A DNA stretch of 64,000 bases, from contig NZ_JAAIYP010000039.1 in assembly GCF_011022235.1 (NCBI RefSeq), positions 310,001-374,000 on the forward strand, written 5' to 3'. The position numbers and the translations under genes are program-made. Of this stretch, positions 1 to 9,642 are shown piece by piece. The stretch comes from Magnetospirillum aberrantis SpK. Its GTDB lineage: Bacteria > Pseudomonadota > Alphaproteobacteria > Rhodospirillales > Magnetospirillaceae. Position 1 is the stretch's first letter. Every line of letters starts with the position of its first letter. The notes below the pieces were generated by a model. It did no database searches. It was not told the origin of the DNA and saw only the letters and a program-made list of their open reading frames with translations.

Positions 1-148
1 ACGCACCATCGGCCGCTCGCTGGGCAGTCCGGCCCCGTCGTTCCGCACCACGCCTTGCGCGCCGGCACCGGTCTGCGCACCGTTGCCGCCGCCCAGCCGA
101 GCCCGCAGCGCCTGATTTTCCCTTTTCCGCAGAAAGGCTGACGGCGGA
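1..148. other. Window edge, unresolved
   Basis: This stretch lies downstream of topA and holds no complete gene. One minus-strand frame stays open from about 147 to the window edge and reads like protein (it includes a stretch FLRKRENQALRARLGG). I see no ATG with a convincing ribosome binding site apart from an in-frame ATG at 9-7. A plus-strand frame is open to a stop at 139-141 but looks less protein-like. It may be the first codons of a minus-strand gene following topA. Confidence 0.2.
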
Positions 149-2818
149 TCAGTCCACCGCCGCCTTTTTTGCCGCGGGCTTCTTCGCTGCGGTTTTCTTG
201 GCCGGGGCTTTCTTGGTGGCCGGCTTCTTGGGTGTTTCGCCTTCCGCCTTCTTGGCCGGGGCTTTCTTCGCCGGAGCCTTCTTGGCCGCTGCCTTGCGCG
301 CCGGCTTGGCCGGGGCCTTGGCCGCCTTGGCGTCGATCAGACTGATCGCCTCTTCCAGCGTCACCGTATTGGGGTCGGCATCCTTGGGCAGGGTGGCGTG
401 GATGCCGTCCGACGACACATAGGGGCCATAACGCCCCTCGTGCACGGTTACCGGCTTTCCCGCGCGCTCGCCCAGGGTGCGCAAGGGCTCGGCGCCTTTC
501 TTGACGCGAGCCTGGGCCAACAGCTCGACCGCACGGTTCATGCCGATGCTGAGCACGTCGTCATCCTTGCCCAACGACTTGAAACCGCCGTCATGCTTGA
601 GGTAGGGACCGAAACGGCCGACACCGGCCTCGATCTTCTTTTGGGTTTCCGGGTGGATTCCCACCTCGCGCGGCAATTCCAGCAGCTTGACGGCGATCTC
701 CAGCGTGACGTCGGCCGGGGCAAGCCCCTTATACAGCGATACCCGCTTGGGCTTGGCTCCCTCGCCCAGTTGTACGTACCAGCCATAGGGCCCCTTGCGC
801 AGGGTCACCATCTCGCCGCCAGTGGGATGAGCACCCAATTCCTTGGGGCCCTCGGCGCCGTCCGCCGGCGCGTCGCCACCTTCGCCGGCCATGCCCAAGG
901 GCCGGGTGAAGCGGCATTCGGGATAGTTGGAACAGCCGATGAAGGCGCCGAACTTGCCCAGCTTCAGCGACAGCCGGCCGGCATTGCAGGTGGGGCACAG
1001 CCGGGGATCGTGCCCGGAACCGTCGTCGGGAAAGAAGTGGGCGCCCAGCTCGGCATCCAACGCCTCGATCACGTCCGAGATGCGCAATTCCTTGGTGCCC
1101 TCGACCGAGGCCGAGAACGCCTTCCAGAAATCCTCGAGCACCTTGCGCCAGTCGATGCGCCCGCCCGAAATGTCGTCGAGCTGGTTTTCCAGGTCGGCGG
1201 TGAAATTGTATTCGACGTAGCGTCCGAAGAACTGCTCGAGAAACGCCGTGACCAGACGGCCACGGTCTTCGGGAATGAAGCGGCGTTGGTCGAGACGCAC
1301 GTAATTGCGTTCCTGCAACACCGACAGGATCGAGGCATAGGTGGATGGCCGGCCAATGCCCAGTTCTTCCATGCGCTTGACCAGACTGGCTTCGGAATAA
1401 CGCGGCGGCGGCTGGGTGAAATGCTGTTCGGGACGCACGCCCTGGCGGGCCATGTCGTCACCTTCGGCCACGTCGGGCAACAGCCGCTCGGCCTCGTCGT
1501 CGGCGGCACCGTGCGCCGGCGCGTCGTCGCGGTCTTCACGATAGACCTTGAGGAAACCGTCGAACACCACCACCGAACCGGTGGCGCGCAAGGTGACGGC
1601 GCGGTCATCGGAGGTGATGTCCACCGCCACCTGATCCAGTTCGGCCGCCGCCATCTGGCTGGCCACCGTGCGCTTCCAGATCAGCTCGTAAAGGCGCAGT
1701 TGGTCGCGGTCCAGATAGCGCGCCACCTGATCGGGGCGGCGGAACATGTCGGTGGGGCGGATGCACTCGTGCGCTTCCTGGGCGTTCTTGGCCTTGGTCT
1801 TGTAAAGACGCGGCGCGTCGGGAACGTACCCCTTGCCGAAATCCTTGCCGATCAGATCGCGGGCGGCGGCAATGGCCTCGGCGGCCATCTGCACGCCGTC
1901 GGTACGCATGTAGGTGATCAGACCCACCGTCTCGCCGCCGATGTCGACGCCTTCGTACAGGCGTTGGGCCAATTGCATGGTCTGCTTGGCCGACATATGC
2001 AGCTTGCGGCTGGCTTCCTGTTGCAAGGTCGAGGTGGTGAAAGGGGCATAGGGGTTACGCCGCGCCTTCTTGCGTTCGACGCTGCCCACATGGAAGCGCC
2101 GCGCCTCGATCGCCGCCTTGGCGGCCATGGCCTCGGCCTCGTCGGGAATGTCGAACTTGTCGAGCTTCTTGCCGCCCATATGGGTCAGCGCCGCGGTGAT
2201 CATCTGGCCGCGCGGGGTCAGGAAGTCGGTGGCGACAGTCCAATATTCCCGGCTCTTGAATTCCTCGATCTCGGTTTCGCGCTCGCAGATCAGCCGTAGC
2301 GCCACCGATTGCACGCGACCGGCCGACTTGGCCCCCGGCAGCTTGCGCCACAGCACCGGCGACAAGGTGAACCCCACCAGATAGTCAAGCGCGCGGCGTG
2401 CCAGATAGGCGTCCACCAGATCCTGGTGGATGTCCCGCGGATTGCGCATGGCCTCGGTGACCGCGCTCTTGGTGATCTCGTTGAACACCACGCGCTTGAC
2501 GTCCTTGCCCTTGAGCGCGCCGCGTTCCTCGAGCACCTTCTTGACGTGCCAGGAAATAGCCTCTCCCTCGCGATCCGGGTCGGTGGCGAGGAACAGTTTG
2601 TCGGCCTTCTTGACAGCACTGGCGATTTCCCGGATCTGGCGCTCGGATTTGGCGTCCGCCTCCCAGTCCATGGCGAAGCCCTCGTCGGGCTTGACGCTGC
2701 CGTCCTTGGCCGGCAGGTCGCGAATATGGCCGTAAGACGCGATGACCTGGAAATCCGATCCCAGGTATTTGTTGATGGTCTTGGCCTTGGCGGGAGACTC
2801 GACGACGACGACCTTCAT
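149..2818 (-). CDS. topA: DNA topoisomerase I
   Basis: Type IA topoisomerase of 889 aa that relaxes negative supercoils by transient single-strand cleavage. The TOPRIM domain starts at the N-terminus ([12 protein letters not shown], residues 4-15) and carries the acidic ATDPDREGE motif at 78-86. The active-site tyrosine is Tyr303 in the motif ITYMRTDG. A zinc-ribbon-like CPTC...CSNYPEC segment and further topoisomerase C-terminal repeats follow. The last 60 residues or so form an Ala/Lys/Pro-rich histone H1-like tail (repeats of KKAPA), common in alphaproteobacterial TopA and probably DNA-binding. It lies 45 bp downstream of dprA on the same strand, the usual dprA-topA order. The ATG start gives the conserved family N-terminus. 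Confidence 0.98.
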   Translation of the reverse strand: MKVVVVESPAKAKTINKYLGSDFQVIASYGHIRDLPAKDGSVKPDEGFAMDWEADAKSERQIREIASAVKKADKLFLATDPDREGEAISWHVKKVLEERGALKGKDVKRVVFNEITKSAVTEAMRNPRDIHQDLVDAYLARRALDYLVGFTLSPVLWRKLPGAKSAGRVQSVALRLICERETEIEEFKSREYWTVATDFLTPRGQMITAALTHMGGKKLDKFDIPDEAEAMAAKAAIEARRFHVGSVERKKARRNPYAPFTTSTLQQEASRKLHMSAKQTMQLAQRLYEGVDIGGETVGLITYMRTDGVQMAAEAIAAARDLIGKDFGKGYVPDAPRLYKTKAKNAQEAHECIRPTDMFRRPDQVARYLDRDQLRLYELIWKRTVASQMAAAELDQVAVDITSDDRAVTLRATGSVVVFDGFLKVYREDRDDAPAHGAADDEAERLLPDVAEGDDMARQGVRPEQHFTQPPPRYSEASLVKRMEELGIGRPSTYASILSVLQERNYVRLDQRRFIPEDRGRLVTAFLEQFFGRYVEYNFTADLENQLDDISGGRIDWRKVLEDFWKAFSASVEGTKELRISDVIEALDAELGAHFFPDDGSGHDPRLCPTCNAGRLSLKLGKFGAFIGCSNYPECRFTRPLGMAGEGGDAPADGAEGPKELGAHPTGGEMVTLRKGPYGWYVQLGEGAKPKRVSLYKGLAPADVTLEIAVKLLELPREVGIHPETQKKIEAGVGRFGPYLKHDGGFKSLGKDDDVLSIGMNRAVELLAQARVKKGAEPLRTLGERAGKPVTVHEGRYGPYVSSDGIHATLPKDADPNTVTLEEAISLIDAKAAKAPAKPARKAAAKKAPAKKAPAKKAEGETPKKPATKKAPAKKTAAKKPAAKKAAVD

Positions 2819-2863
2819 CCGAACCTGACGGGTACGAGGAAACCAGGGTGTGGGACCCGAAGC

Positions 2864-3994
2864 CTACAGGAACGTCAGCAAGGAAACCTGATTGCCGGGA
2901 TGACGTTCCAGGCGGCCGGCCAACTCGAGCTCGAGCAGGACCAGGGACACCACGGAAGCAGACAATTGGCATTCGCGGATGACGGAGTCAACCGTCACAG
3001 GCGCAGGGCCGAGGCTTTCCACCACCCGCGACCGCGCCGCCGACAGTTCGGAATCGGACGGCAAGGCCGGTGCGGCACCATCGAAACCATCGCCGCTGCC
3101 TTCGGCCAGCGGCCGTCGCAACAGGTCGCCCAGCACCGCCAGAACATCGTCGGCGCGTTCCGTCAGGGTGGCGCCGTGACGGATCAGGTCGTTGGGGCCG
3201 GCGGCTCGCGGATCGGCGGGATGACCGGGCACGGCGAACACCTCGCGCCCCTGGTCGGCGGCCATGCGGGCGGTGATCAGCGAGCCCGACTTCAGGCTGG
3301 CCTCCAGCACCACCACTCCCAGGCTGAGGCCTGAAATGATCCGGTTGCGGCGGGGGAAATGGCTGGCCTGGGGCTGGGTTCCCGGCGGCATCTCGGCGAC
3401 GGCGCAGCCCATGGCGAGAACGTCGTCGTAAAGCTTTTGGTTCTCGGGCGGGTAAACCACATCGACGCCGCCGGCCAGCACCGCCACGGTCCCCGATGCC
3501 AGCGATCCTTCATGCGCGGCGGTGTCGATGCCACGCGCCAGCCCCGACGCCACCACCATGCCCGCCCGCCCCAGATCGGCGGCCAGCCGCCGAGCCAGAT
3601 TGCGGCCGTTGATCGAGGCGTTGCGGGCACCGACCATGGCCACCATGGGCTTGGTCAGCATCGACACGTTGCCCCGCGCATAAAGCACCGGCGGCGCGTC
3701 GTCGGTAGCGGCCAAAAAGGCGGGATAAGCCGACTCGCCCCAGCACAGCGCCACCGCGTCCAACCGCTCGGCGGCGGCCAGCTCAGCCTCGGCCACCCCT
3801 CTTGCGCAGACCTTGATCGGGCGTTTGCCGCCACCACGCGCCGCCAGTTCCGGCAACGCCGCCAACGCCGCCGCCGCCGTGCCGAAGCGTTCCAGCAACC
3901 GGCGGAAAGTCCGCGGCCCGACGTTCTCGCTGCGGATCAGACGCAGACGGTCCAGTCTCTCGGTGGGTGAAATCTTGCGTGTCGGCTCATCCAT
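2864..3994 (-). CDS. dprA: DNA-processing protein DprA/Smf
   Basis: Rossmann-like DprA of 376 aa. In transformation it binds incoming single-stranded DNA and loads RecA. The ATG at 3994 was chosen because MDEPTRKISPTERLDRLRL opens the conserved N-terminal helical region; the frame is open another 60 codons upstream, but that part looks non-coding. Visible family motifs are MVGARNAS, VVASGLARGIDTAAHEG and FPRRNRIISGLS, followed by VVLEASLKSGSLITA. A C-terminal winged-helix-like domain (about residues 310-376) matches the DprA DML1-like domain. It is followed by topA. In many alphaproteobacteria plsY precedes dprA; here a tartrate dehydratase-like gene sits upstream, ending 52 bp before the start. 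Confidence 0.95.
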   Translation of the reverse strand: MDEPTRKISPTERLDRLRLIRSENVGPRTFRRLLERFGTAAAALAALPELAARGGGKRPIKVCARGVAEAELAAAERLDAVALCWGESAYPAFLAATDDAPPVLYARGNVSMLTKPMVAMVGARNASINGRNLARRLAADLGRAGMVVASGLARGIDTAAHEGSLASGTVAVLAGGVDVVYPPENQKLYDDVLAMGCAVAEMPPGTQPQASHFPRRNRIISGLSLGVVVLEASLKSGSLITARMAADQGREVFAVPGHPADPRAAGPNDLIRHGATLTERADDVLAVLGDLLRRPLAEGSGDGFDGAAPALPSDSELSAARSRVVESLGPAPVTVDSVIRECQLSASVVSLVLLELELAGRLERHPGNQVSLLTFL

Positions 3995-4046
3995 GGCGGG
4001 CAGGGTGGGTGATTGCACGCAAGGCGTCAAGTGCGCCGGGAAAGGA

Positions 4047-5198
4047 TCAGGCAGACAGGTCGGACAACAGCGACCGAATTGCCTTGTCGGCCTCGAAACC
4101 GATCCCGTCCGTTTCCGGCACCACCACGGCACCCTCAACCATCTCGCAACCACCCAGACCCCGGAACGGCGCAAAGGCCTCGGGAGTCACCTCGACGCCC
4201 CCCAGACCAAGGGCCGAGGCAACGTGGACCGCGAAGCGATGGCCGCCATGGGGCCAGAATGCCCGCCGAGGCCAACCCCGAGCCGTCAGATCGGCTACGA
4301 TCCGCAGATAGCCCGGAAAGCCGTAGCAATGAACCGGATCGAAGACCAGGACATCACGATCGCTCCGCAGGCCACCATGCTCCGCCAACAGACGCGCCTC
4401 GGTGACATGGAACAGCGCCTCACCGGCCGCCACGGCACCGCCATAGGCGGTGATGGCCCGTCGATGGGTATCGAAATCCAAGGGATCGCAAATGTCCTCG
4501 AACCACCACAGACCCAAGGGAGCCAAAGCCTGGGCCGCCGCCTCCGCCGTTTCCGGCCCGAAGGCGTTCATGGCGTCCACCGCCAGCAAGCCCGCCCCTC
4601 CCATCTCACCCGAGGCGACCTCGACCCGCCGCAGATCCCCGGCCATTCCGCCGACGCCGCCCAACTTGATCTTCGCTCGAAGGAACCCGGCGTCGCGGAA
4701 TCGGCGAATTTCATCGCGCAGACGGCACAGGTCGTCATGGGAATAGGGATAACCGCCACCGGCATAGACCGCCACCGTCGCGCTCCCGTCACGCCCCAGC
4801 CGCCGGGACAGCAGGCGGTGAAGCGGCTCTTGGGCGATCTTGGCTGCGGCGTCCCACAGCGCCATGTCCAAGGTCCCCACCGCCACGCACCGCTCGCCAT
4901 GCCCGCCGGTTTTCTCGCCGGCCATCATCGCGTCCCAGGCACGGAACGGGTCCAGGCCGCCATCCTCGGCACGCAGATCAGGCATCGCCAACAGACGCGG
5001 GGCGAAACGTTCGCGGATCAGCCCGCCCTGGGCATAGCGCCCCACCGAGCCGTAACCATAGCCGACCACCGGCCGCCCGCCCCGCATGACGTCGGTGACC
5101 ACCGCCACCACGCTGGTCGTCAAGCCGCCGGAAGATGCCGGAACGTCACCGTACCGGGACAACGGCAACGTCATCTCTCGGACAGAAGTGACCCGCAT
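4047..5198 (-). CDS. Enolase-superfamily dehydratase, D(-)-tartrate dehydratase-like
   Basis: A 383-aa protein of the mandelate racemase/enolase superfamily. It resembles Bradyrhizobium D(-)-tartrate dehydratase, which converts D-tartrate to oxaloacetate, closely along its length (GYGYGSVGRYAQGGLIRERF, EKTGGHGERCVAVGTLDMA). Catalytic elements appear in order. The Lys-x-Lys motif is AKIKLGG (Lys176, Lys178). The metal ligands are Asp208 (VDAMNAF), Glu234 (WFEDICDP) and Glu260 (AGEALFH). The general acid/base His is in PHGGH (317-320). All expected residues are present, so it is probably active; the exact substrate is inferred from similarity. It starts 13 bp downstream of the patatin gene, so the two may be cotranscribed. 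Confidence 0.82.
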   Translation of the reverse strand: MRVTSVREMTLPLSRYGDVPASSGGLTTSVVAVVTDVMRGGRPVVGYGYGSVGRYAQGGLIRERFAPRLLAMPDLRAEDGGLDPFRAWDAMMAGEKTGGHGERCVAVGTLDMALWDAAAKIAQEPLHRLLSRRLGRDGSATVAVYAGGGYPYSHDDLCRLRDEIRRFRDAGFLRAKIKLGGVGGMAGDLRRVEVASGEMGGAGLLAVDAMNAFGPETAEAAAQALAPLGLWWFEDICDPLDFDTHRRAITAYGGAVAAGEALFHVTEARLLAEHGGLRSDRDVLVFDPVHCYGFPGYLRIVADLTARGWPRRAFWPHGGHRFAVHVASALGLGGVEVTPEAFAPFRGLGGCEMVEGAVVVPETDGIGFEADKAIRSLLSDLSA

Positions 5199-5211
5199 CC
5201 GTCCCCGAGCC

Positions 5212-6318
5212 TCAGCGCAGTCCCTGTCTCGCGATCATCTGATCGCACAAGGCCCGGGTATCCCAGGACGAGGTCTTGCCCAACGCCGCCTCGACCTCGG
5301 GCCACAGACGCTTGAACGCCTCTTGCCCCACTTCGCGCAGATGCCTGAGGAAATCCCATGATGGCGCATCCTTGGAATAGACGCCCAGTTTGGTCATCTC
5401 CTCGTCGGCGTGGATGCGATGCAGGTTGACACGGCGGTATCCCGCCTCGGGCCTGATCTGGTCCGCGTCGATCAGGCGGTTGATGGTCTCGATGGCGTTG
5501 ACCTCGTGCACCAGACTGGCCGAGAAGGTAATCTCGGACAGCCGGTCCATGACCTGACGCGCCCCTCGCGGCACCCCCTCGCGGTGCAGCGGCGTCACCG
5601 TCACCAGCACGATGTCGTCGCAATCGCCGCCGCGCAGACAATCCACCAGCGGCGTCAGCGGCGGGTTGCCCATGTAACCGCCATCCCAATAGGTGCCGCC
5701 GGCGATGGTCACCGGCTGGAAGGTGTTGGGCAGACAAACCGAGGCCTTGAGCGCCTCGGGCGACACGGCACCGTCCACGAACAGTTGGCGCCGGCATTCC
5801 TCGATGTCGGTGGCGGCCACCAGGACCGACGGCACCCCCGGCTCGGGCATCGCCAGGATGGCCGGAAGCTCGGGCAAAACCTGGCTCAGCACGGTGTTCA
5901 GATAGGTGCCGATGCCGGCATCGGAAACGCCGCCGGCGACGGCCATGTCGGCCCAGCGCGCCGCCGGGCTGTCATCGATGTTCCAGCCCGGCGACAGGCC
6001 GATGGCGGCAACGAACGGATTGCCGCCCCAGAACGCGGCGCGGGCGACGTTTTCCCACAATTCCTGAAGCTTGCTCCGCGCCGCTTCGGCCATGCGCTTG
6101 GAACGGGCTGCCGCCGGTCCCGGCAATGCCGTTCCCTGGCGCAGCCCATAGGCCAGCGCGGTGGCGTTCAGCGCTCCCGCCGAGGCGCCGCTGGCCGCCG
6201 CCAGTTCGATGCCCCCCGACGCCACATGATCCAACAGCCCTTCCAGCACCCCCCAGGTGAAGGCGCCGTGGGCGCCGCCGCCCTGAAGTGCCAGGGCGAT
6301 CCGCCGCGCTTTGGCCAT
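5212..6318 (-). CDS. Patatin-like phospholipase
   Basis: Lipid acyl hydrolase of 368 aa with a Ser-Asp dyad. The oxyanion-hole loop is LQGGGAHGAF (11-20), the nucleophile elbow is GASAG with Ser46, and the catalytic Asp212 is in the DGG motif of YWDGGYMGNPP. There is no signal peptide, so it is probably cytoplasmic or peripheral to the inner membrane. In this family such proteins act on membrane lipids or on polyhydroxyalkanoate; the substrate here is unknown. It is transcribed divergently from the cNMP-binding gene and is followed closely by the tartrate dehydratase-like gene. Confidence 0.9.
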   Translation of the reverse strand: MAKARRIALALQGGGAHGAFTWGVLEGLLDHVASGGIELAAASGASAGALNATALAYGLRQGTALPGPAAARSKRMAEAARSKLQELWENVARAAFWGGNPFVAAIGLSPGWNIDDSPAARWADMAVAGGVSDAGIGTYLNTVLSQVLPELPAILAMPEPGVPSVLVAATDIEECRRQLFVDGAVSPEALKASVCLPNTFQPVTIAGGTYWDGGYMGNPPLTPLVDCLRGGDCDDIVLVTVTPLHREGVPRGARQVMDRLSEITFSASLVHEVNAIETINRLIDADQIRPEAGYRRVNLHRIHADEEMTKLGVYSKDAPSWDFLRHLREVGQEAFKRLWPEVEAALGKTSSWDTRALCDQMIARQGLR

Positions 6319-6459
6319 CGCTGCCTCCCTTCGGATTATTTATCAAGAGACTACACTGAATACGTGTGAGTGACAACGTCACCCGACGGCGGCCGATGGA
6401 CAAAGTGCGAGGGTGCGCTAAGCTGTGGTCGCCAGGACTATCACAGGGGATCCAAGAAC

Positions 6460-6852
6460 ATGAGCGGCAATCCCGAACGGCGCACCTTCACCAAGGGCAG
6501 CGTGATCTTCCGCGAAGGCGACAGCGGGTCCGAGGCGTATCTGGTGCAGAAAGGCTCGGTCCGCATCTTCAAGACCGTGCATGGCCGCCGCGTCACCTTG
6601 GGCGTGTGCAAGCCGTTCCAGGTGTTCGGCGAACTGGCGCTGTTGGACGACGGCCCGCGCATGGCCGCCGCCGAGGCCAGCGAGGACACCACCGTCCTGG
6701 TGCTGTCGAAAGCCCGCGTCCGCGACATGATGGACAGCGCGGCGCCGGGGCTTGCCACCTTGATTCAGTCGTTGATCGGCACCATGCGCTCGATGGGCGA
6801 CGAACTGGCGGCCGCGCGGGCGCAACTGGCGGAAAACGGCATCGAAAGCTGA
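6460..6852 (+). CDS. Cyclic nucleotide-binding domain protein, no DNA-binding domain
   Basis: A 130-aa protein consisting almost only of a cNMP-binding beta-roll: FTKGSVIFREGDSGSEAYLVQKG, then FGELALLDDGPRMAAAEA, which resembles the phosphate-binding cassette. A short C-terminal helix of about 30 residues follows, with no helix-turn-helix. The ATG at 6460 follows an AGGGGA site at 6445-6450 with good spacing. It may be a small sensor or effector subunit; its partner is not evident. It converges on the small ORF at 6856-7083, leaving only 3 bp between the stop codons. Confidence 0.85.
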   Translation: MSGNPERRTFTKGSVIFREGDSGSEAYLVQKGSVRIFKTVHGRRVTLGVCKPFQVFGELALLDDGPRMAAAEASEDTTVLVLSKARVRDMMDSAAPGLATLIQSLIGTMRSMGDELAAARAQLAENGIES

Positions 6853-6855
6853 AGC

Positions 6856-7083
6856 TTACTCCGCCGTCTTCTTGCGGGTGGTGGTACCGTCGAACGGCGT
6901 TTCCGACAGCGGCGCGGCCTCGTCCTCGACCTTCAGGGTCTTGGCGTATTGCTCGCGCCATTCGCGGTCGGTCTGGCCGGACTTCTTGCGCGCCTGCGCC
7001 TTCTTGACGCATTCGGCGATCATCTTGTCCATGGGGGACTGTTTCTTCGGCGGCGCGGGCTTCTTCGGCTTCGACTTTGCCAT
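6856..7083 (-). CDS. Small basic hypothetical protein
   Basis: A 75-aa, strongly Lys-rich protein: MAKSKPKKPAPPKKQSP at the N-terminus, then a short helix (MIAECVKKAQARKKSG) and an REWREQYAKTLKVEDEAAPL segment. I do not recognise the family. It is transcribed divergently from rnr with 110 bp between them. The basic N-terminus suggests nucleic-acid or ribosome contact, but that is only inference. Confidence 0.7.
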   Translation of the reverse strand: MAKSKPKKPAPPKKQSPMDKMIAECVKKAQARKKSGQTDREWREQYAKTLKVEDEAAPLSETPFDGTTTRKKTAE

Positions 7084-7193
7084 GACGGGTCTCCGGTGGC
7101 GGCGCGCCCAGCATGGGCCTGTGTTTCCGTCCTGTCAAAACCTTCACCGTGCACGCCCTTGTGGCGCCAAGCCCCTGGGGATAGGCTGAGAAC

Positions 7194-9446
7194 ATGACCA
7201 AGCCCAAACGCCCCAAGATCACCCCCATGCCCTCCAAACAGGAGGTGCTGGACTTCATCCGCTCGCAGACCGGCCGCGTCGGCAAGCGCGAGGTGGCCCG
7301 CGCCTTCAACCTCAAGGGCGCCGACAAGATCGGCCTCAAGGCCATCCTCAAGGAATTGGAGGGCACGGGCTCCATCGAACGCGGCCAGCATCGCCGCTTC
7401 GCCCGCCCCGGCGCCTTGCCCGAGGTGGCGGTGGTTGAGATGGTCGGTACCGACACCGACGGTGAACTGATCGGCCGCCCGGTCGGGTGGGAAGGCGAAG
7501 GCCGGCCGCCGCGCGTGGTCATGGCGCCCTGGCGCAAGGGCGACGTGGTGGCGGGCGTCGGCGACCGCGTGCTGAGCAAGCTGCGCCGCATCAAGGACGA
7601 CCTGTACGAAGGGCGCGCCATCCGTCTGGTGGGCGAGGCCCGAGCCCGCGTGCTGGGGGTGTTCGAGCCCATGCCCGACGGTTCCGGCCGGATCAGGCCG
7701 ACCTCGCGCAAGGAAAAGGCCGAATACAACGTGCCGCGCGGCGAAACCGGCGGCGCCGAAGCCGGCGAACTGGTGATGTGCGACCTGCTGCCCGGCCGCG
7801 TCTACGGTCTGCGCCAGGTGGCGGTCAAGGAACGGCTGGGCCGCATGGGCGCCCCCAAATCGGTGTCCTTGGTCGCCATCCATGCCAATGACATTCCCTT
7901 CGTCTTTCCCGACGGCGTGCTGGCCCAGGCCGAGGCGGCGGGGCCGGCATCCATGGACCACCGCCTGGACCTGCGCCCGGTGCCCCTGGTCACCATCGAC
8001 GGCGAGGACGCGCGCGACTTCGACGACGCGGTGTGGGCCCAGCAACAGGAAGACGGCGGCTGGCATTGCATCGTCGCCATCGCCGACGTGTCGTGGTACG
8101 TGCGCCCCGGCGACGCCCTGGACAAGGAAGCGTACAAGCGCGGCAACTCGGTCTATTTCCCCGACCGGGTGGTGCCCATGCTGCCGGAACAGCTTTCCAA
8201 CGGCTGGTGCAGCTTACGCCCAAACGAGGACCGCGGCTGTCTCGCCGTGCATTTCTGGCTGGACAAGGACGGTAACAAGACCAAGCACAAATTCGTGCGC
8301 GCCATGATGCGCTCGGCGGCACGGCTGACCTATACCCAGGTGCAGGACGCCCAGGACGGACGCCCGGACGAGTTGACCGGGCCGTTGCTGGAGCCGGTGA
8401 TCAAGCCGCTCTATGGCGCGTGGAAGGCCCTGTTCGCGGCGCGCGAACGGCGCGGCGTGCTCGAGCTCGACATCCCCGAACGCAAGGTGGACATCAGCCC
8501 CGAAGGGGTGGTGCTGGGCATCAAGCCGCGCCCGCGCTTCGACAGCCATCGTCTGGTCGAGGACTTCATGATCCAGGCCAACGTCTGCGCCGCCGAGGAA
8601 CTGGAGCGGGTGAGAAAGCCTTGCATGTACCGCGTCCATGACCAGCCCAGCGTGGAAAAGCTCGACGGCCTGCGCGAATTCCTGTCGTCCATGGACCTCA
8701 GCCTGCCGAAAGGTCAGGCGTTGCGGCCCGGCCAGTTCAACCAGATCCTGGAAAAGGTCAAGGGAACCGCCAACGAGACCCTGGTCAACGAAGTGGTGTT
8801 GCGCAGTCAGGCCCAGGCTTGCTACAGCCCGGAAAACATCGGCCATTTCGGCCTGAACCTGGCGCGCTACGCCCACTTCACCTCGCCCATCCGCCGCTAT
8901 GCCGACTTGCTGGTGCATCGCGCGCTGGTGTCGGGCCTCAAGCTGGGCGATGGCGGCCTACCCCCCGATTGCCTGGCCGAGTTCGTCGAATGGGGCGAGC
9001 ACATTTCGACCACCGAACGCCGTGCCGCCACCGCCGAGCGCGAAGCGGTCGACCGCTACGTCACCGCCTTCCTGGCCGACCGCGTGGGCGCCGGCTTCGT
9101 CGCCAAGGTGTCGGGCGTCACCCGTTTCGGCCTGTTCGTCACCTTGCTGGAAACCGGCGCCGACGGTCTGGTCCCGGTCAGCACCCTGCCCGAGGATTTC
9201 TACGACCACGACGAAACGCATCATGCCTTGGTCGGGCGCCGCACGCGCCGCCAGTTCCAACTGGGCCAGACGCTCGACGTGGTGCTGCATGAAGCCAACA
9301 CCTTGACCGGTTCCATGCTGTTCCGGCTGGCCGAGACGGAACCGACCACGTCCGATGGCGACCGGCGGCCGCCACGAACGCGGTCCCGCCTGGCCAAACC
9401 GGAAAGGAAAGGCGCCAAGGCGGCATTCAAACGCGGCCGCAGATAG
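7194..9446 (+). CDS. rnr: Ribonuclease R
   Basis: RNase II/RNB-family 3'-5' exoribonuclease of 750 aa that degrades structured RNA and takes part in rRNA and tmRNA quality control. An N-terminal winged-helix region (about 12-65) is followed by cold-shock-like domains. The RNB domain carries the active-site acidic cluster in IDGEDARDFDDAVWA (about 267-281). A C-terminal S1 domain follows (FVAKVSGVTRFGLFVTLLETGADGLV), then a basic tail rich in Arg and Lys. The ATG at 7194 fits the family N-terminus. In many relatives rnr directly follows topA; here it is a few kb away on the other strand. Confidence 0.97.
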   Translation: MTKPKRPKITPMPSKQEVLDFIRSQTGRVGKREVARAFNLKGADKIGLKAILKELEGTGSIERGQHRRFARPGALPEVAVVEMVGTDTDGELIGRPVGWEGEGRPPRVVMAPWRKGDVVAGVGDRVLSKLRRIKDDLYEGRAIRLVGEARARVLGVFEPMPDGSGRIRPTSRKEKAEYNVPRGETGGAEAGELVMCDLLPGRVYGLRQVAVKERLGRMGAPKSVSLVAIHANDIPFVFPDGVLAQAEAAGPASMDHRLDLRPVPLVTIDGEDARDFDDAVWAQQQEDGGWHCIVAIADVSWYVRPGDALDKEAYKRGNSVYFPDRVVPMLPEQLSNGWCSLRPNEDRGCLAVHFWLDKDGNKTKHKFVRAMMRSAARLTYTQVQDAQDGRPDELTGPLLEPVIKPLYGAWKALFAARERRGVLELDIPERKVDISPEGVVLGIKPRPRFDSHRLVEDFMIQANVCAAEELERVRKPCMYRVHDQPSVEKLDGLREFLSSMDLSLPKGQALRPGQFNQILEKVKGTANETLVNEVVLRSQAQACYSPENIGHFGLNLARYAHFTSPIRRYADLLVHRALVSGLKLGDGGLPPDCLAEFVEWGEHISTTERRAATAEREAVDRYVTAFLADRVGAGFVAKVSGVTRFGLFVTLLETGADGLVPVSTLPEDFYDHDETHHALVGRRTRRQFQLGQTLDVVLHEANTLTGSMLFRLAETEPTTSDGDRRPPRTRSRLAKPERKGAKAAFKRGRR

Positions 9447-9461
9447 GACCCCGCCCCAATA

Positions 9462-9525
9462 TTAACATCCTGTTAATAGGAACCGCTCCCATACCTGTTC
9501 CTGGTGAGCTTTTCCTATTAACAGG
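9462..9525. repeat. Overlapping inverted repeats after rnr
   Basis: AT-rich stretch in an otherwise GC-rich region. TTAACA-TCC-TGTTAA at 9462-9476 is one perfect dyad. In addition CCTGTTAATAGGAA at 9469-9482 has an exact 14-bp inverted copy, TTCCTATTAACAGG, at 9512-9525, with a 29-nt loop. The two hairpins are mutually exclusive. T-rich DNA follows (9529-9570), so it may act as a terminator for rnr, or as an operator or attenuator for the protease gene downstream. Confidence 0.6.
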
Positions 9526-9642
9526 CATTGTTTTCCTTGCTTTTAATTTACTTTTCATCAGCAAGGGGCTAAGAAAAATGACGGTTTTCCGGCCTTCGTC
9601 GGAGCATTTCGCCCCACGTGCCGCGTCGGAACCGCGTTCCGG

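Noticed and set aside
149-330. Lys/Ala-rich repeats at the topA 3' end as a repeat array or frameshift
   Set aside because: They are in frame and match the known basic tail of alphaproteobacterial TopA.
398-2299. Long open frame on the plus strand inside topA
   Set aside because: It is antisense to topA, rich in His, Gln and Gly as expected from the complement of GC-rich coding DNA, and resembles no protein family. The same applies to the long antisense frames over the hybrid kinase (21592-24294) and the monomeric icd (28272-30728).
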